This document shows positions 27,398-36,043 of a stretch of DNA of 64,000 nucleotides, one piece after another. The notes beneath the pieces were generated by a model. The model was not told the origin of the DNA. It saw only the letters and a list, made by a program, of their open reading frames with translations, and did not search any database. The translations under genes were made by a program, and so were the position numbers. Origin of the DNA: [Actinomadura] parvosata subsp. kistnae (lineage in GTDB: Bacteria; Actinomycetota; Actinomycetes; Streptosporangiales; Streptosporangiaceae); NCBI RefSeq assembly GCF_900323885.1, contig NZ_OOHJ01000008.1:248001-312000 (forward strand). Direction: 5' to 3'. Within the stretch, counting starts at the first letter, position 1. The number at the start of each line of letters is the position of its first letter.

Positions 27398-28654
27398 TCA
27401 GTGCTGGTAGGCGCCCGAGTCGGGCGAGCCGGCCAGCGCCTTGCCCTCGATGTCCTTGCCGAACGCCTTGCCGCCGTACCACTTCGGCGTGAGCGCCACG
27501 CCGCGCCCCAGCGCCGGGGAGCCCGGCAGCAGCCGCAGGTCGGTGCGGGAGCGGAACTTCGGGTCGGCCACGACCGACTTCGGGCCCAGCTTGAACTTGT
27601 CGGTGCGCCCCTGGTAGACGCCGCCGTCCTCGTCGGCGCCGGTGCCGTCCTCCCAGCCGGCCTCGCCGCCGACCGCGATGACGTTGTTGCGCAGCTTCAG
27701 GATCGACGGGGAGCAGCCGTCGTGGCAGGACCAGCCGATGGTGTCCTTGGCCGGCAGGTAGACGGAGTTGTGCACCGCGATCGTGCCCTTGACCGGGCCG
27801 ACGATGTGGCGGGGGCCGCGGGTGATGAGGAAGGAGCCGCGGCCACGCGAGGAGGTGACGACGTTGAAGGCGAAGACGTTGCCGCTGGCCGTCTTGCCCT
27901 TCTGGGCGCCGAGCTCGGTGAACGTCTCGTTGTTCCTGGAGATGTTGCGGGTGATCCGGTTGCGGTCGCCGTTGAAGATCTCGACGGCCGCCCCGTCGGT
28001 GCCGTAGTCGGCGCTCCTGGCGAAGCTGCCGGTGATGGTGTTGCCGGTCACGATGTTGTCGTCGCCGTTGAGCAGCACGCCGAACGCGCCGGAGTCGTTG
28101 TCGCCGCCCTCGTCGTTGACGCTCATACGGTTGTTGTCGGTCAGGACGCTGTCGCGGATGACGTTGCGGGAGCCGGTGGGCGTGACCAGGACGCCGGCGA
28201 TGTTGTGGTCGGCCTCGACGCCGCTCAGCACGTTGGAGTCGCCGCCGAGCTCGAAGCCGGCCCAGCGGCAGTTGGAGGCGCGCAGGCCGCTGATGCGCCA
28301 GTGGCTGCCGTTGACGACCACGCAGTCGTCGTCGGCGCCGCTGATCCTGGCCAGCGCGCCGCTGCCGTACGAGGTGATCGTGATGGGCCGGGCGGCGGTG
28401 CCGCTGGCCTCCAGCTTGAGCGGCCCGGCGAAGCTGCCGCCGCGCTTGAAGGCGACGGTGTCGCCGGGCTTGAGCTCGGCGGCGGCCAGCTTCTCCAGCG
28501 ACTTCCAGGCGGTGCCGGCGCTGGTGCCGGCCGCGCCGTCGTCGCCGCCCCGGGAGTCGACGTAATAAGTGGTGCCCGCGCTCGCCTGAGCGGTGGCCGC
28601 GACGGAGACGGCGGGAAGGAGCGAGGCCAGGACGGCTACGGACAGCAACCTCAT
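27398..28654 (-). CDS. Secreted right-handed beta-helix protein
   Basis: A 418-residue secreted protein. A signal peptide (MRLLSVAVLASLLPAVSVAATAQA) is followed by the TTYYVDSRGGDDGAAGTSAGTAWKSL start typical of pectate-lyase-like/DUF1565 parallel beta-helix proteins. Repeated rungs follow with N-rich turns (SNVLSGVEADHNIAGVLV, RNVIRDSVLTDNN, DNIVTGNTITGS, RNRITRNISRNNE), ending in a non-helical cap with DSGAYQH. The fold is common in polysaccharide lyases and surface proteins; catalytic residues cannot be assigned. It has its own promoter region in the 58 bp after the GH13 gene. Confidence 0.88.
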   Translation of the reverse strand: MRLLSVAVLASLLPAVSVAATAQASAGTTYYVDSRGGDDGAAGTSAGTAWKSLEKLAAAELKPGDTVAFKRGGSFAGPLKLEASGTAARPITITSYGSGALARISGADDDCVVVNGSHWRISGLRASNCRWAGFELGGDSNVLSGVEADHNIAGVLVTPTGSRNVIRDSVLTDNNRMSVNDEGGDNDSGAFGVLLNGDDNIVTGNTITGSFARSADYGTDGAAVEIFNGDRNRITRNISRNNETFTELGAQKGKTASGNVFAFNVVTSSRGRGSFLITRGPRHIVGPVKGTIAVHNSVYLPAKDTIGWSCHDGCSPSILKLRNNVIAVGGEAGWEDGTGADEDGGVYQGRTDKFKLGPKSVVADPKFRSRTDLRLLPGSPALGRGVALTPKWYGGKAFGKDIEGKALAGSPDSGAYQH

Positions 28655-28712
28655 GCGCGCACACCACTATCTAGTTGGGTCGGGAGAGTCAGCAGAGGAC
28701 ACCGTAGCGTGA

Positions 28713-30491
28713 TCAGCGCTTGAGGCGCCACATGCGCAGCGAAGGTCCTTCCCCCGGGATCACGTCACCGTCCTCCGCGTTGTGAAGCCCCGTGGCGTGC
28801 GTACCGAGAGTGAGCGGCTCGCCGGGCGCGCGCCGCACCGCCACGACGATCGACTCCTCGTACGTCTCGCGCGCGAACACCAGGCAGTCGGCGTCGGCGT
28901 GCAGCCAGCGCAGGCCGCCGTGGCGCAGGGCGGGCTCGGCCCGGCGCAGCCCGAGCAGCTCCCGGTAGCCGGCCAGGGTTTCCAGGTCCTGGTCGGCGGG
29001 CCGGTCCCACGGCATCGGGGTGCGGGAGTGCTCGCCGTTCACGCCGGTCAGGCCGTACTCGCTGCCGGCGAACACCATGGGGGTGCCGGGCAGCGTGGCC
29101 TGCAGCCCGACGGCGAGGAGCTGGCGCTCGCGCGAGCCCGTCACGGTGCGCACGCGGGGCGTGTCGTGGGAGTCGAGGAGCTGCCAGGAGTGCACGAGCG
29201 AGCGCCACGACATCTGCGCGGCGAACGACCGGTAGGCGGCCAGCATGGCGGTGCCGTCGCGCAGCGGCACGCCGCCCGGCACGCCGAGGAAGGTCTCCAG
29301 GTCGCACTCGGGGCCGCGCAGCCACGTCCAGACGGGGCGGGTGAAGCCGCCGTAGTTCATGGTGCCCTGCCAGCCGTCGCGGTCGAGGTCGCCGGTGGCG
29401 TCGTGGTTGTGCTCGGCGATGAAGGCGGCGTCCGGGCCGAGCTCGGCGCGCAGCAGGGCGGCGACCTCGTGCGCGTAGTCGTCGGCGGCGCGCCTGCCGG
29501 TCATGTTGGCCACGTCCACGCGCCAGCCGTCGAACGGGCCGAGCCACTTCTTCAGCACCGCCGTCATGCCGGCGCGGACCCGCTCGCTGCCCCAGTTGAG
29601 CTTGGGCAGCGTCTTGAACCCCCACCACGACTCGTAGTCGCCCGTCACCGGGTCGAAGTAGAACATCTCGCGCTCCGGCGCGTTCACGTCGGAGACGGCC
29701 GCGGTGAACCACTCGTGCGTGTCGCCGGTGTGGTTGGTGGTGATGTCGCCGAGCAGCCGCATGCCGCGCGCGTGCAGCGCGCCGGACAGCCGGTGCAGCG
29801 CCTCGTCGCCGCCGAGCAGCGGGTCCACGTGCTCGAACGTGGAGGCGTTGTAGCGGTGGTTGGAGCGGGCCGGGAAGATCGGCGTCAGGTAGACGGTGTC
29901 GGCGCCGAGACTCTGGATGTGGTCGATGCGCCGGGTGACGCCGTCGAGGTCGCCGCCGTAGAACTGCTGGGAGGTGCCGGGGCCGCTCGGGATGACCGGG
30001 TCGCGGTCCCAGTCGCGGGGCAGCGCCCAGTCGGGCACGTCCCGCATGGGGCGGGAGCGGTCGAAGCGGTCGGGGAAGATCTGGTAGACGATCGCGTCCG
30101 ACAACCACTCCGGCGGCGCCTGGTGGCAGACGAGGCGGAAGTCGCCGGCGTCGGTGAGGTCGTGCGCGGCGAGCCCGGCCGCGCTCAGCCAGCGCTGGCC
30201 GCCGGTGGTGTGCAGCAGGAAGCGGTACGGGGTGACGGGGTTGACCGCGGTGATCTCGGCCCGCCACCAGACGTCGCTCTCCCCGTACCCGCTCGCCCGC
30301 CTGCCCCGGTCCACCGCGGCCTCGAAGTAACGCGGCTCGCCGTCGTGCACGGCGCGCACGTGCACGGCCGTGACGCCGGCGGCCAGCGGCGCGCGCAGCC
30401 AGAGCGTGACCCGCGAGCCGAGTTCCGGCCGCTGGTCGGAGACGTACAGAGCCGAGCCGTCGTGGTGCGGCTCCCCCAGAAATCGCAGCAC
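28713..30491 (-). CDS. GH13 cyclomaltodextrinase/neopullulanase-type amylase
   Basis: A cytoplasmic alpha-glucan hydrolase of 592 residues. An N-terminal CBM34-like beta domain (about 1-130, LWLRAPLAAGVTAVHVRAVHDGEPRYFEA) precedes a (beta/alpha)8 barrel: AIVYQIFPDRF, GDITTNHTG, nucleophile Asp in GWRVDVANMTG, acid/base Glu in AFIAEHNHD, third acid in LLDSHDTPR. The N-domain and barrel match maltogenic amylase/neopullulanase enzymes that cut imported maltodextrins or cyclodextrins. GTG 30491 lies 5 bp after the malG stop, so it is the last gene of malE-malF-malG-amylase. Confidence 0.92.
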   Translation of the reverse strand: MLRFLGEPHHDGSALYVSDQRPELGSRVTLWLRAPLAAGVTAVHVRAVHDGEPRYFEAAVDRGRRASGYGESDVWWRAEITAVNPVTPYRFLLHTTGGQRWLSAAGLAAHDLTDAGDFRLVCHQAPPEWLSDAIVYQIFPDRFDRSRPMRDVPDWALPRDWDRDPVIPSGPGTSQQFYGGDLDGVTRRIDHIQSLGADTVYLTPIFPARSNHRYNASTFEHVDPLLGGDEALHRLSGALHARGMRLLGDITTNHTGDTHEWFTAAVSDVNAPEREMFYFDPVTGDYESWWGFKTLPKLNWGSERVRAGMTAVLKKWLGPFDGWRVDVANMTGRRAADDYAHEVAALLRAELGPDAAFIAEHNHDATGDLDRDGWQGTMNYGGFTRPVWTWLRGPECDLETFLGVPGGVPLRDGTAMLAAYRSFAAQMSWRSLVHSWQLLDSHDTPRVRTVTGSRERQLLAVGLQATLPGTPMVFAGSEYGLTGVNGEHSRTPMPWDRPADQDLETLAGYRELLGLRRAEPALRHGGLRWLHADADCLVFARETYEESIVVAVRRAPGEPLTLGTHATGLHNAEDGDVIPGEGPSLRMWRLKR

Positions 30492-30496
30492 TGTGT

Positions 30497-31336
30497 TTAT
30501 CCCTTGACTGCTCCGGCGGTCAGGCCGGAGACGATGTACTTCTGCAACCAGAGGAACACACCGACCGTGGGAACGGCGGTAATGAGCGTGCCGGCGGCGA
30601 ACATGCCGAAGTTCGCGTTGCGGTGGTCGCCGGCGATCATGCCGAACATGCCGACGGCGAGGGTCTTGCTCTCCGGGTCGCGCAGGAACACGTTGGCCAT
30701 GAGGAACTCGCTCATGGTGCCGATGAACGCCAGCAGCGCGGTGACCGCGAGGATCGGCGTGACCAGCGGCATGATGACCCGCCAGAAGATCTGGGCGTGC
30801 GTGGCGCCGTCCACGGTGGCGGCCTCGTCCAGCTCCTTCGGCACGGTGTCGAGGAAGCCCTTCATCAGCCAGGTGTTCACGCCGAGCGCGCCGCCGAGGT
30901 AGAGCAGCAGCAGGCCCCACACGGTGTTGAAGCCGAACGCCGGGTACAGCTCGGTCACCTCCGTGAAGATCATGAAGATCGTCACGATGGCCAGGAACTG
31001 CGGGAACATCTGGATGAGCAGCAGCGCCATCATGCCGACGCGGCGGCCGGCGAAGCGCATGCGGCTGAAGGCGTACGCGGCGAACATCGACAGCAGCAGG
31101 CTCGCGAACGACGACGCCAGCGCGATGAACACCGAGTTGAAGAACCACCGGCCGAACGGGTAGGTGTCGGAGGTCAGCAGGTTGGCGAAGTTGTGCAGGC
31201 TCGCGCCCGCGGGCAGCAGGTCCGTGGAGGCCAGCGTGCCCATCGGGTTGATCGCGGCGGAGACCACGAACAGGATCGGGAACACCGCGAACGCGCACAC
31301 GAGCAGCACGAAGACGTGCCGCAGCGTCATCTTCAC
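30497..31336 (-). CDS. malG: Maltose/maltodextrin ABC transporter permease MalG
   Basis: An inner-membrane permease of about 279 residues with six helices and the EAA loop EAATVDGATHAQIFWRVIMPL, which docks the ATPase. GTG 31336 overlaps the malF stop in GTGA and has AGGAGG seven bases upstream; ATG 31330 is a weaker option. It pairs with MalF. No ATPase gene is in the operon. Confidence 0.93.
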   Translation of the reverse strand: MKMTLRHVFVLLVCAFAVFPILFVVSAAINPMGTLASTDLLPAGASLHNFANLLTSDTYPFGRWFFNSVFIALASSFASLLLSMFAAYAFSRMRFAGRRVGMMALLLIQMFPQFLAIVTIFMIFTEVTELYPAFGFNTVWGLLLLYLGGALGVNTWLMKGFLDTVPKELDEAATVDGATHAQIFWRVIMPLVTPILAVTALLAFIGTMSEFLMANVFLRDPESKTLAVGMFGMIAGDHRNANFGMFAAGTLITAVPTVGVFLWLQKYIVSGLTAGAVKG

Positions 31337-32901
31337 GCGTAGACCTCCTCCTGCTTGCGGGTGCGGCGGAACGCCACGGCCGAGATGACGGCCACGATGG
31401 CGAAGATGAACACCGAGATCGCCGCGGCGAAGCCGAACTGCGCGCCGCCCGCGCCGAAGGCCAGCCTGAAGGTGTAGGTGATGAGCAGGTCGGTGCCGCC
31501 CACCTGCGGGCTGTCGGCGGGGAACGGGCCGCCGTCGGTGGTCAGCGCGATCGCGTTGTAGTTGTTGAAGTTGAAGGCGAACGCCGAGATCAGCAGCGGC
31601 GTGAGCGCGACGAGCAGCAGCGGCAGCGTCACCCGGCGGAACGCCTTGAACGGCGTGGCCCCGTCGATCGAGGCGGCCTCGGTCAGCTCGCGCGGGATCG
31701 CCTGCAGCGCGCCGGTGGTGACGAGGAACATGTACGGGAAGCCGAGCCAGATGTTGACGAGGATCACGCCGAGCCGGGCGGTGCCGGTCTGGCCGAGCCA
31801 GTCGATCTCGGCGCCGAGCAGCTGGTTGATCAGGCCGAAGTCGCGGTTGAACAGGTCGCGCCAGACCAGCAGCATGGCGAAGGCGGGCATCGCGTACGGC
31901 AGGATCAGCACGATCCGGTAGACCTTGGTGCCGCGCATGCGTGGGTGGTGCAGCGCGAGCGCGACGCCCATGCCGAGGGCGAAGCAGCCGAGCACGGAGG
32001 CCAGGGCGAAGACGAGGTTCCAGCCGAGCACTCCGGCGAAGTATCCGGAGATGGTGGGGTTCGTCAGCACCCGGGCGAAGTTGTCCAGGCCGACGTTGAC
32101 CTGCCAGCCCTGCGCCAGGTGCTCGCCCTTGGCGTTGACGAAGTAGCCCTGGCTCTCGTCGGCCGTCCAGGTGCCGCCGTCGCCGCGGACGCAGTCGCAG
32201 GCGGCGTCGTAACGCAGCCCGGCCTTGCCCTCGACGGCGCGGCTGAGCCCGTTGGCCTTGATCACGCCGTCGGCGGTCGGCACGGCCAGCGCCGTGATCT
32301 CCGGGCCGCGCGCGGCGGCCTCGGGCGCCTTGAGCACGGTCAGGCCGGGCGCGGACAGCACCTTGCCGGTGACGCCGACCTGCGCGCCGGCCAGCGGCGT
32401 CAGCCCGTCGGCGGCGCCCAGGGAGACCCGCTTGGTCGCCGGGTCCACCAGCAGGAACACCAGCTCGTCGCCGCGCAGCGCGGCCGACAGCGTGTACTCG
32501 GGCGAGCCGGGCGCCTGCCGGACGGAGCCGGTCTCGATGGCAGTGATCGCGGCGGCCTTGTCGCCCCGGTGCCCGTCGCCGAAGTTGGTGAACGCGGTGG
32601 TCAGCGTGTAGACGACCGGGAACACCTGGAAGGCGACGAGGAAGACGGTGCCGGGGATGAGGTACTTCGCCGGGATGAAGCGCCGGGTCAGGTAGAGATA
32701 GGCGATGCCCGCGCTCACCGCGCACAGCAGCCCGAGCGCGACCCACGACCCGGTGGCGGCCAGCGGCGGCGCGGCGTAGAGCAGGATCGCGGCCGCCACG
32801 GCGAGCACCGCGATCCTGCTCACCACGAACGCCGTGGTGATCTCCCGGCGGGGCCGCTGCCGCGCGTGGGCGGGAGCGGCCTGGCGCACGTCGAGAGCCA
32901 T
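31333..32901 (-). CDS. malF: Maltose/maltodextrin ABC transporter permease MalF
   Basis: A 522-residue permease. Like enterobacterial MalF, it has extra N-terminal helices and a large extracytoplasmic domain between helices (about residues 115-265, with a Cys pair in DAACDCVRGDGGTW) that can contact the binding protein. The conserved cytoplasmic loop is EAASIDGATPFKAFRRVTLPL. It is second in the malEFG order, 4 bp after malE, so translation is probably coupled. Confidence 0.94.
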   Translation of the reverse strand: MALDVRQAAPAHARQRPRREITTAFVVSRIAVLAVAAAILLYAAPPLAATGSWVALGLLCAVSAGIAYLYLTRRFIPAKYLIPGTVFLVAFQVFPVVYTLTTAFTNFGDGHRGDKAAAITAIETGSVRQAPGSPEYTLSAALRGDELVFLLVDPATKRVSLGAADGLTPLAGAQVGVTGKVLSAPGLTVLKAPEAAARGPEITALAVPTADGVIKANGLSRAVEGKAGLRYDAACDCVRGDGGTWTADESQGYFVNAKGEHLAQGWQVNVGLDNFARVLTNPTISGYFAGVLGWNLVFALASVLGCFALGMGVALALHHPRMRGTKVYRIVLILPYAMPAFAMLLVWRDLFNRDFGLINQLLGAEIDWLGQTGTARLGVILVNIWLGFPYMFLVTTGALQAIPRELTEAASIDGATPFKAFRRVTLPLLLVALTPLLISAFAFNFNNYNAIALTTDGGPFPADSPQVGGTDLLITYTFRLAFGAGGAQFGFAAAISVFIFAIVAVISAVAFRRTRKQEEVYA

Positions 32902-32905
32902 GTCG

Positions 32906-34189
32906 TCAGTTCTTGAGCGAGCCGTCGATGGCCTTCTGCGCCGCCGCGGCGGCCTTGGCCGCGTCGCCGCCCTTGACGACGGCGTTCTCGGCGATGCCGA
33001 ACGGCTCCCAGATGGCGGCCATCTCGGGGATGGCGGGCATCGGCAGGCCGTCCTTGCCGGCGTCGAGGAACTTGGCGGCGTCGGGGTCGCCCGCCTTGAC
33101 CTCCTCCAGCGCGGCGGTCAGCGCCGGGGGCCGCGGGTCGGCGTCGTAGAGCGCCTTGGCGACGTCCTTGTTCGTCACGTAGTTGGCGACGAACTCCTGG
33201 GCCAGCGCCTTGTTCTTGCCCTTGGAGGCGACGAAGAAGCTCTGCACGCCGACGAACGGGGTGGCGGGCTTGCCGTCCTTGAAGGCGGGGACGGGGCTGA
33301 TGTCGTACTTGACGCCGCCCTTCTTGACCTCGCTGATGGCCCACGGGCCGGAGACGAGGTAGGCGCACTTGCCGCCGGCGAAGTTGACGATGTAGTTCTC
33401 GTTGGTCAGCGAGGTGCGCAGCGCGCCGTCGCCCTTCTCGCCGAGCTCCTTGAGCTTGCCGAACGCCTTGACGGAGTCCGCCGAGCCGAGCAGCACCTGC
33501 TTGGGGTCGGGGTCGCCGGTGGCGGTGGTGCCGAACAGCGCGCCGCCGCCGGAGGCGAAGATCGGGTAGACGTGGAAGGCGTCGCCCTTCTGGCCGACGG
33601 GCAGGCAGAGCACCTCCTTGACCTTGCCGGCCGCCTTGAGCTCCTTGCCCTTGGCGATCATGTCCTCGATCGTGGCGGGCGCGTCGGGGGCGAGGTCGGT
33701 GTTGCGGATCAGGGCGATGTTCTCCAGCGCGTACGGGGCTCCGTAGATCTGGCCGTTGAACGTCACGGCCTGGATCGCCTTGTCGGAGAACGACGCCTTC
33801 TGCTCCTCGGTGAGCGTGACCGGGTCGATGGCGCCGTTCTGCACCAGGTTGCCGATCCAGTCGTGCGCGCCGATCATGATGTCCGGGCCGCTGCCCTGCT
33901 GGGAGGCGGTCAGGAAGGTCATCTGGTTGTCCTTGCTGATCTCCTTCACCTCGACGGTCACGCCGTTCTCGGTGCCGAACTGCTGGGCGAAGGGCTGCAG
34001 CGGCTTGACCCGCAGCGGGTCGGCCCAGATCACGAGCGTGCCGCCGCCCGCCGCCGGTGCCGAGGCGGACGCGCTCGGCTGCCCGCTCTGCGGCCCGGCC
34101 GCCGGGGCGGCCGACGGGGAGCTACCGCACGCTGTCGCGGCGAACGCCAGGGTCGCGAGTGTTGCCACACCCAGAGCCCGCATGCGCAT
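32906..34189 (-). CDS. malE: Maltose/maltodextrin-binding lipoprotein MalE
   Basis: A solute-binding protein of 427 residues. It has a lipoprotein signal (MRMRALGVATLATLAFAATACGSS; the Cys is the lipidation site) and a Ser/Ala/Pro linker. The cluster 1-type binding fold follows (TLVIWADPLRVKPLQPFAQQF, NGQIYGAPYALENIALIRNTDL, GGKCAYLVSGPWAI, GVQSFFVASKGKNKALAQEF). ATG 34189 has AGGAGG seven bases upstream. It is the first gene of the operon and is divergent from an alpha-glucosidase with LacI-type operators between. Confidence 0.94.
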   Translation of the reverse strand: MRMRALGVATLATLAFAATACGSSPSAAPAAGPQSGQPSASASAPAAGGGTLVIWADPLRVKPLQPFAQQFGTENGVTVEVKEISKDNQMTFLTASQQGSGPDIMIGAHDWIGNLVQNGAIDPVTLTEEQKASFSDKAIQAVTFNGQIYGAPYALENIALIRNTDLAPDAPATIEDMIAKGKELKAAGKVKEVLCLPVGQKGDAFHVYPIFASGGGALFGTTATGDPDPKQVLLGSADSVKAFGKLKELGEKGDGALRTSLTNENYIVNFAGGKCAYLVSGPWAISEVKKGGVKYDISPVPAFKDGKPATPFVGVQSFFVASKGKNKALAQEFVANYVTNKDVAKALYDADPRPPALTAALEEVKAGDPDAAKFLDAGKDGLPMPAIPEMAAIWEPFGIAENAVVKGGDAAKAAAAAQKAIDGSLKN

Positions 34190-34278
34190 GGATGACCTCC
34201 TGAGGTCACGGAGGAACGGCGGCGCCGCACGCGCCGCCGCCAGGGGAGAAAGCTCGAACGTTTCCGGGACGTTAGCGG

Positions 34279-34312
34279 CTCTTTGCAAGAATTGGAAGAA
34301 CTTGCGAAAGAG
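34279..34312. promoter_or_regulatory. Extended inverted repeat upstream of malE
   Basis: CTCTTTGCAAG on the left and CTTGCGAAAGAG on the right form an 11-bp inverted repeat with one inserted base, around AATTGGAAGAA. The CTTGC/GCAAG half-sites match those of the site at 34387, pointing to the same LacI/MalR-type regulator acting on the malE promoter, about 90 bp upstream of its start. Confidence 0.6.
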
Positions 34313-34386
34313 CGTTACCTGATCCACATCCGCCGCAGCCCGTCTGACCTCGCAACTGCGGGTCCGTATGCTGACGGGGGCGGTCC

Positions 34387-34405
34387 GCAAGTTTCCGCAA
34401 CTTGC
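34387..34405. promoter_or_regulatory. Perfect LacI/MalR-type operator before the alpha-glucosidase
   Basis: GCAAGTT-N5-AACTTGC is a perfect 7-bp inverted repeat in the malE/alpha-glucosidase divergent gap, about 82 bp upstream of the glucosidase start. It shares half-sites with the site at 34279-34312 and with 13042-13057. Confidence 0.7.
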
Positions 34406-34486
34406 ACTTGACCGCTCGCTGGTGATCGCGACATCGTTGACCAGAACATCACCCGACATCTCGGGTCATCCGGGGGAAGGACAGCC

Positions 34487-35980
34487 ATGCTCGGCAACGA
34501 CGACTGGTGGCGTGACGCCGTCGTGTACCAGGTCTACCCGCGAAGCTTCGCCGACGCCAACGGCGACGGCATGGGCGACCTGGAAGGCGTGCGCCAGCGC
34601 CTGGGATACCTGTCCAGGCTCGGCGTGGACGCCATCTGGCTGAGCCCCTTCTACACCTCCCCCATGGCCGACGGCGGCTACGACGTGGCCGACTACCGGG
34701 ACGTGGACCCCATGTTCGGCACGCTCGCCGACTTCGACGCGCTCATCACCGACGCGCACGCGCTGGGCATCAGGGTCATCGTGGACCTGGTGCCCAACCA
34801 CTCCTCCGACCAGCACCCCTGGTTCCGGGCCGGGCTGCGCGACCGCTACATCTTCCGCGACCGGCCCAACGACTGGGAGTCCATCTTCGGCGGGCCCGCC
34901 TGGACCCAGGTCGAGGACGGGCAGTGGTACCTGCACCTGTTCGCCCCCGAGCAGCCGGACCTCAACTGGGACAACCCCGAGGTGCGCGCCGAGTTCCGCG
35001 ACATCCTGCGCTTCTGGCTCGACCGGGGCGTGGACGGCTTCCGCGTGGACGTGGCGCACGGCATGATCAAGGCCGCGGGGCTGCCGGACGTGGGCCAGAA
35101 GGACGGCCCGCAGGCCGAGATGCTCGGCGACGAGCAGGTGCCGTACTTCGACCAGGACGGCGTGCACGACATCTACCGCGAGTGGCGGCCGATCCTCGAC
35201 TCCTACCCGGGCGGGCGCATGGCCGTGGCCGAGGCGTGGGTGTCGTCGCCCGAGCGGCTGGCCCGTTACGTGGGGCCGGACGAGCTGCACCAGGCGTTCA
35301 ACTTCGAGTTCATGATGGCCGACTTCCACGCCAAGTCGTTCCGTACCGTCATCGAGAAGTCGCTGCGCGAGGCGGACCTGGTCGGCGCGCCCACCACGTG
35401 GGTGCTGTCCAACCACGACAAGCCGCGCCACGTCACCCGCCACGGCAGCCTGGCCCGCGCCCGCGCGGCCACCCTGCTCATGCTGGCGCTGCCCGGCTCG
35501 GCCTACCTCTACAACGGCGAGGAGCTCGGCCTGCCCGAGGTGCTCGACCTGCCCGACGAGCTGCGCCAGGACCCGGCGTTCCGGCGGCGCGGCGAGAGCC
35601 GCGACGGCTGCCGGGTGCCGCTGCCCTGGACGTCGTCCGGCGACCTCGGCTGGCGCGACCCGTGGCTGCCGATCCCGGCCGAGTGGGCGGCGCTGTCGGC
35701 CGAGGCGCAGGAGGACGACCCCGGCTCGACGCTGAACCTCTACCGGGCCGCGCTCAAGCTGCGCAAGCAGCACCCCGCGCTCGGCGGCGGCACGCTGGCG
35801 TGGCTCGACTCCCCCAAGGACGTGCTGGTCATCGAGCGCGACCCCGGGCTCGTCGTGGTGCTCAACACGGGCGAGGAGCCGGTGCGGCTCGACCTGGGCG
35901 GCGAGGTGCTGCTGTCCAGCGGCCCGCTGCCGGCCGACGGCACGATCCCGCCAGACACCACGGTGTGGCTCCAGCGCTGA
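34487..35980 (+). CDS. GH13 alpha-glucosidase (oligo-1,6-glucosidase type)
   Basis: A cytoplasmic alpha-glucosidase of 497 residues that releases glucose from maltodextrins. Motifs: YQVYPRSFADANGDGMGDL, IVDLVPNHSS, nucleophile in GFRVDVAHG, acid/base in VAEAWV and third acid in VLSNHDKPRHV. The insert PNDWESIFGGPAWTQVEDG is identical in the frameshifted paralogue at 11.5-13.0 kb. ATG 34487 follows GGGGGAAGGA. It is divergent from malEFG and probably co-regulated through the operators between them. Confidence 0.95.
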   Translation: MLGNDDWWRDAVVYQVYPRSFADANGDGMGDLEGVRQRLGYLSRLGVDAIWLSPFYTSPMADGGYDVADYRDVDPMFGTLADFDALITDAHALGIRVIVDLVPNHSSDQHPWFRAGLRDRYIFRDRPNDWESIFGGPAWTQVEDGQWYLHLFAPEQPDLNWDNPEVRAEFRDILRFWLDRGVDGFRVDVAHGMIKAAGLPDVGQKDGPQAEMLGDEQVPYFDQDGVHDIYREWRPILDSYPGGRMAVAEAWVSSPERLARYVGPDELHQAFNFEFMMADFHAKSFRTVIEKSLREADLVGAPTTWVLSNHDKPRHVTRHGSLARARAATLLMLALPGSAYLYNGEELGLPEVLDLPDELRQDPAFRRRGESRDGCRVPLPWTSSGDLGWRDPWLPIPAEWAALSAEAQEDDPGSTLNLYRAALKLRKQHPALGGGTLAWLDSPKDVLVIERDPGLVVVLNTGEEPVRLDLGGEVLLSSGPLPADGTIPPDTTVWLQR

Positions 35981-36043
35981 GGTTGGGCAAACCTTTCCCG
36001 CTACGCGGCAATCGTCGGTGATCACTGTCGGTAGCCTCATGAG

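Noticed and set aside
28713..31298. 861-residue extended amylase frame
   Set aside because: The extra N-terminal part is an off-frame reading of malG; the CBM34-like domain begins at GTG 30491 right after the malG stop.
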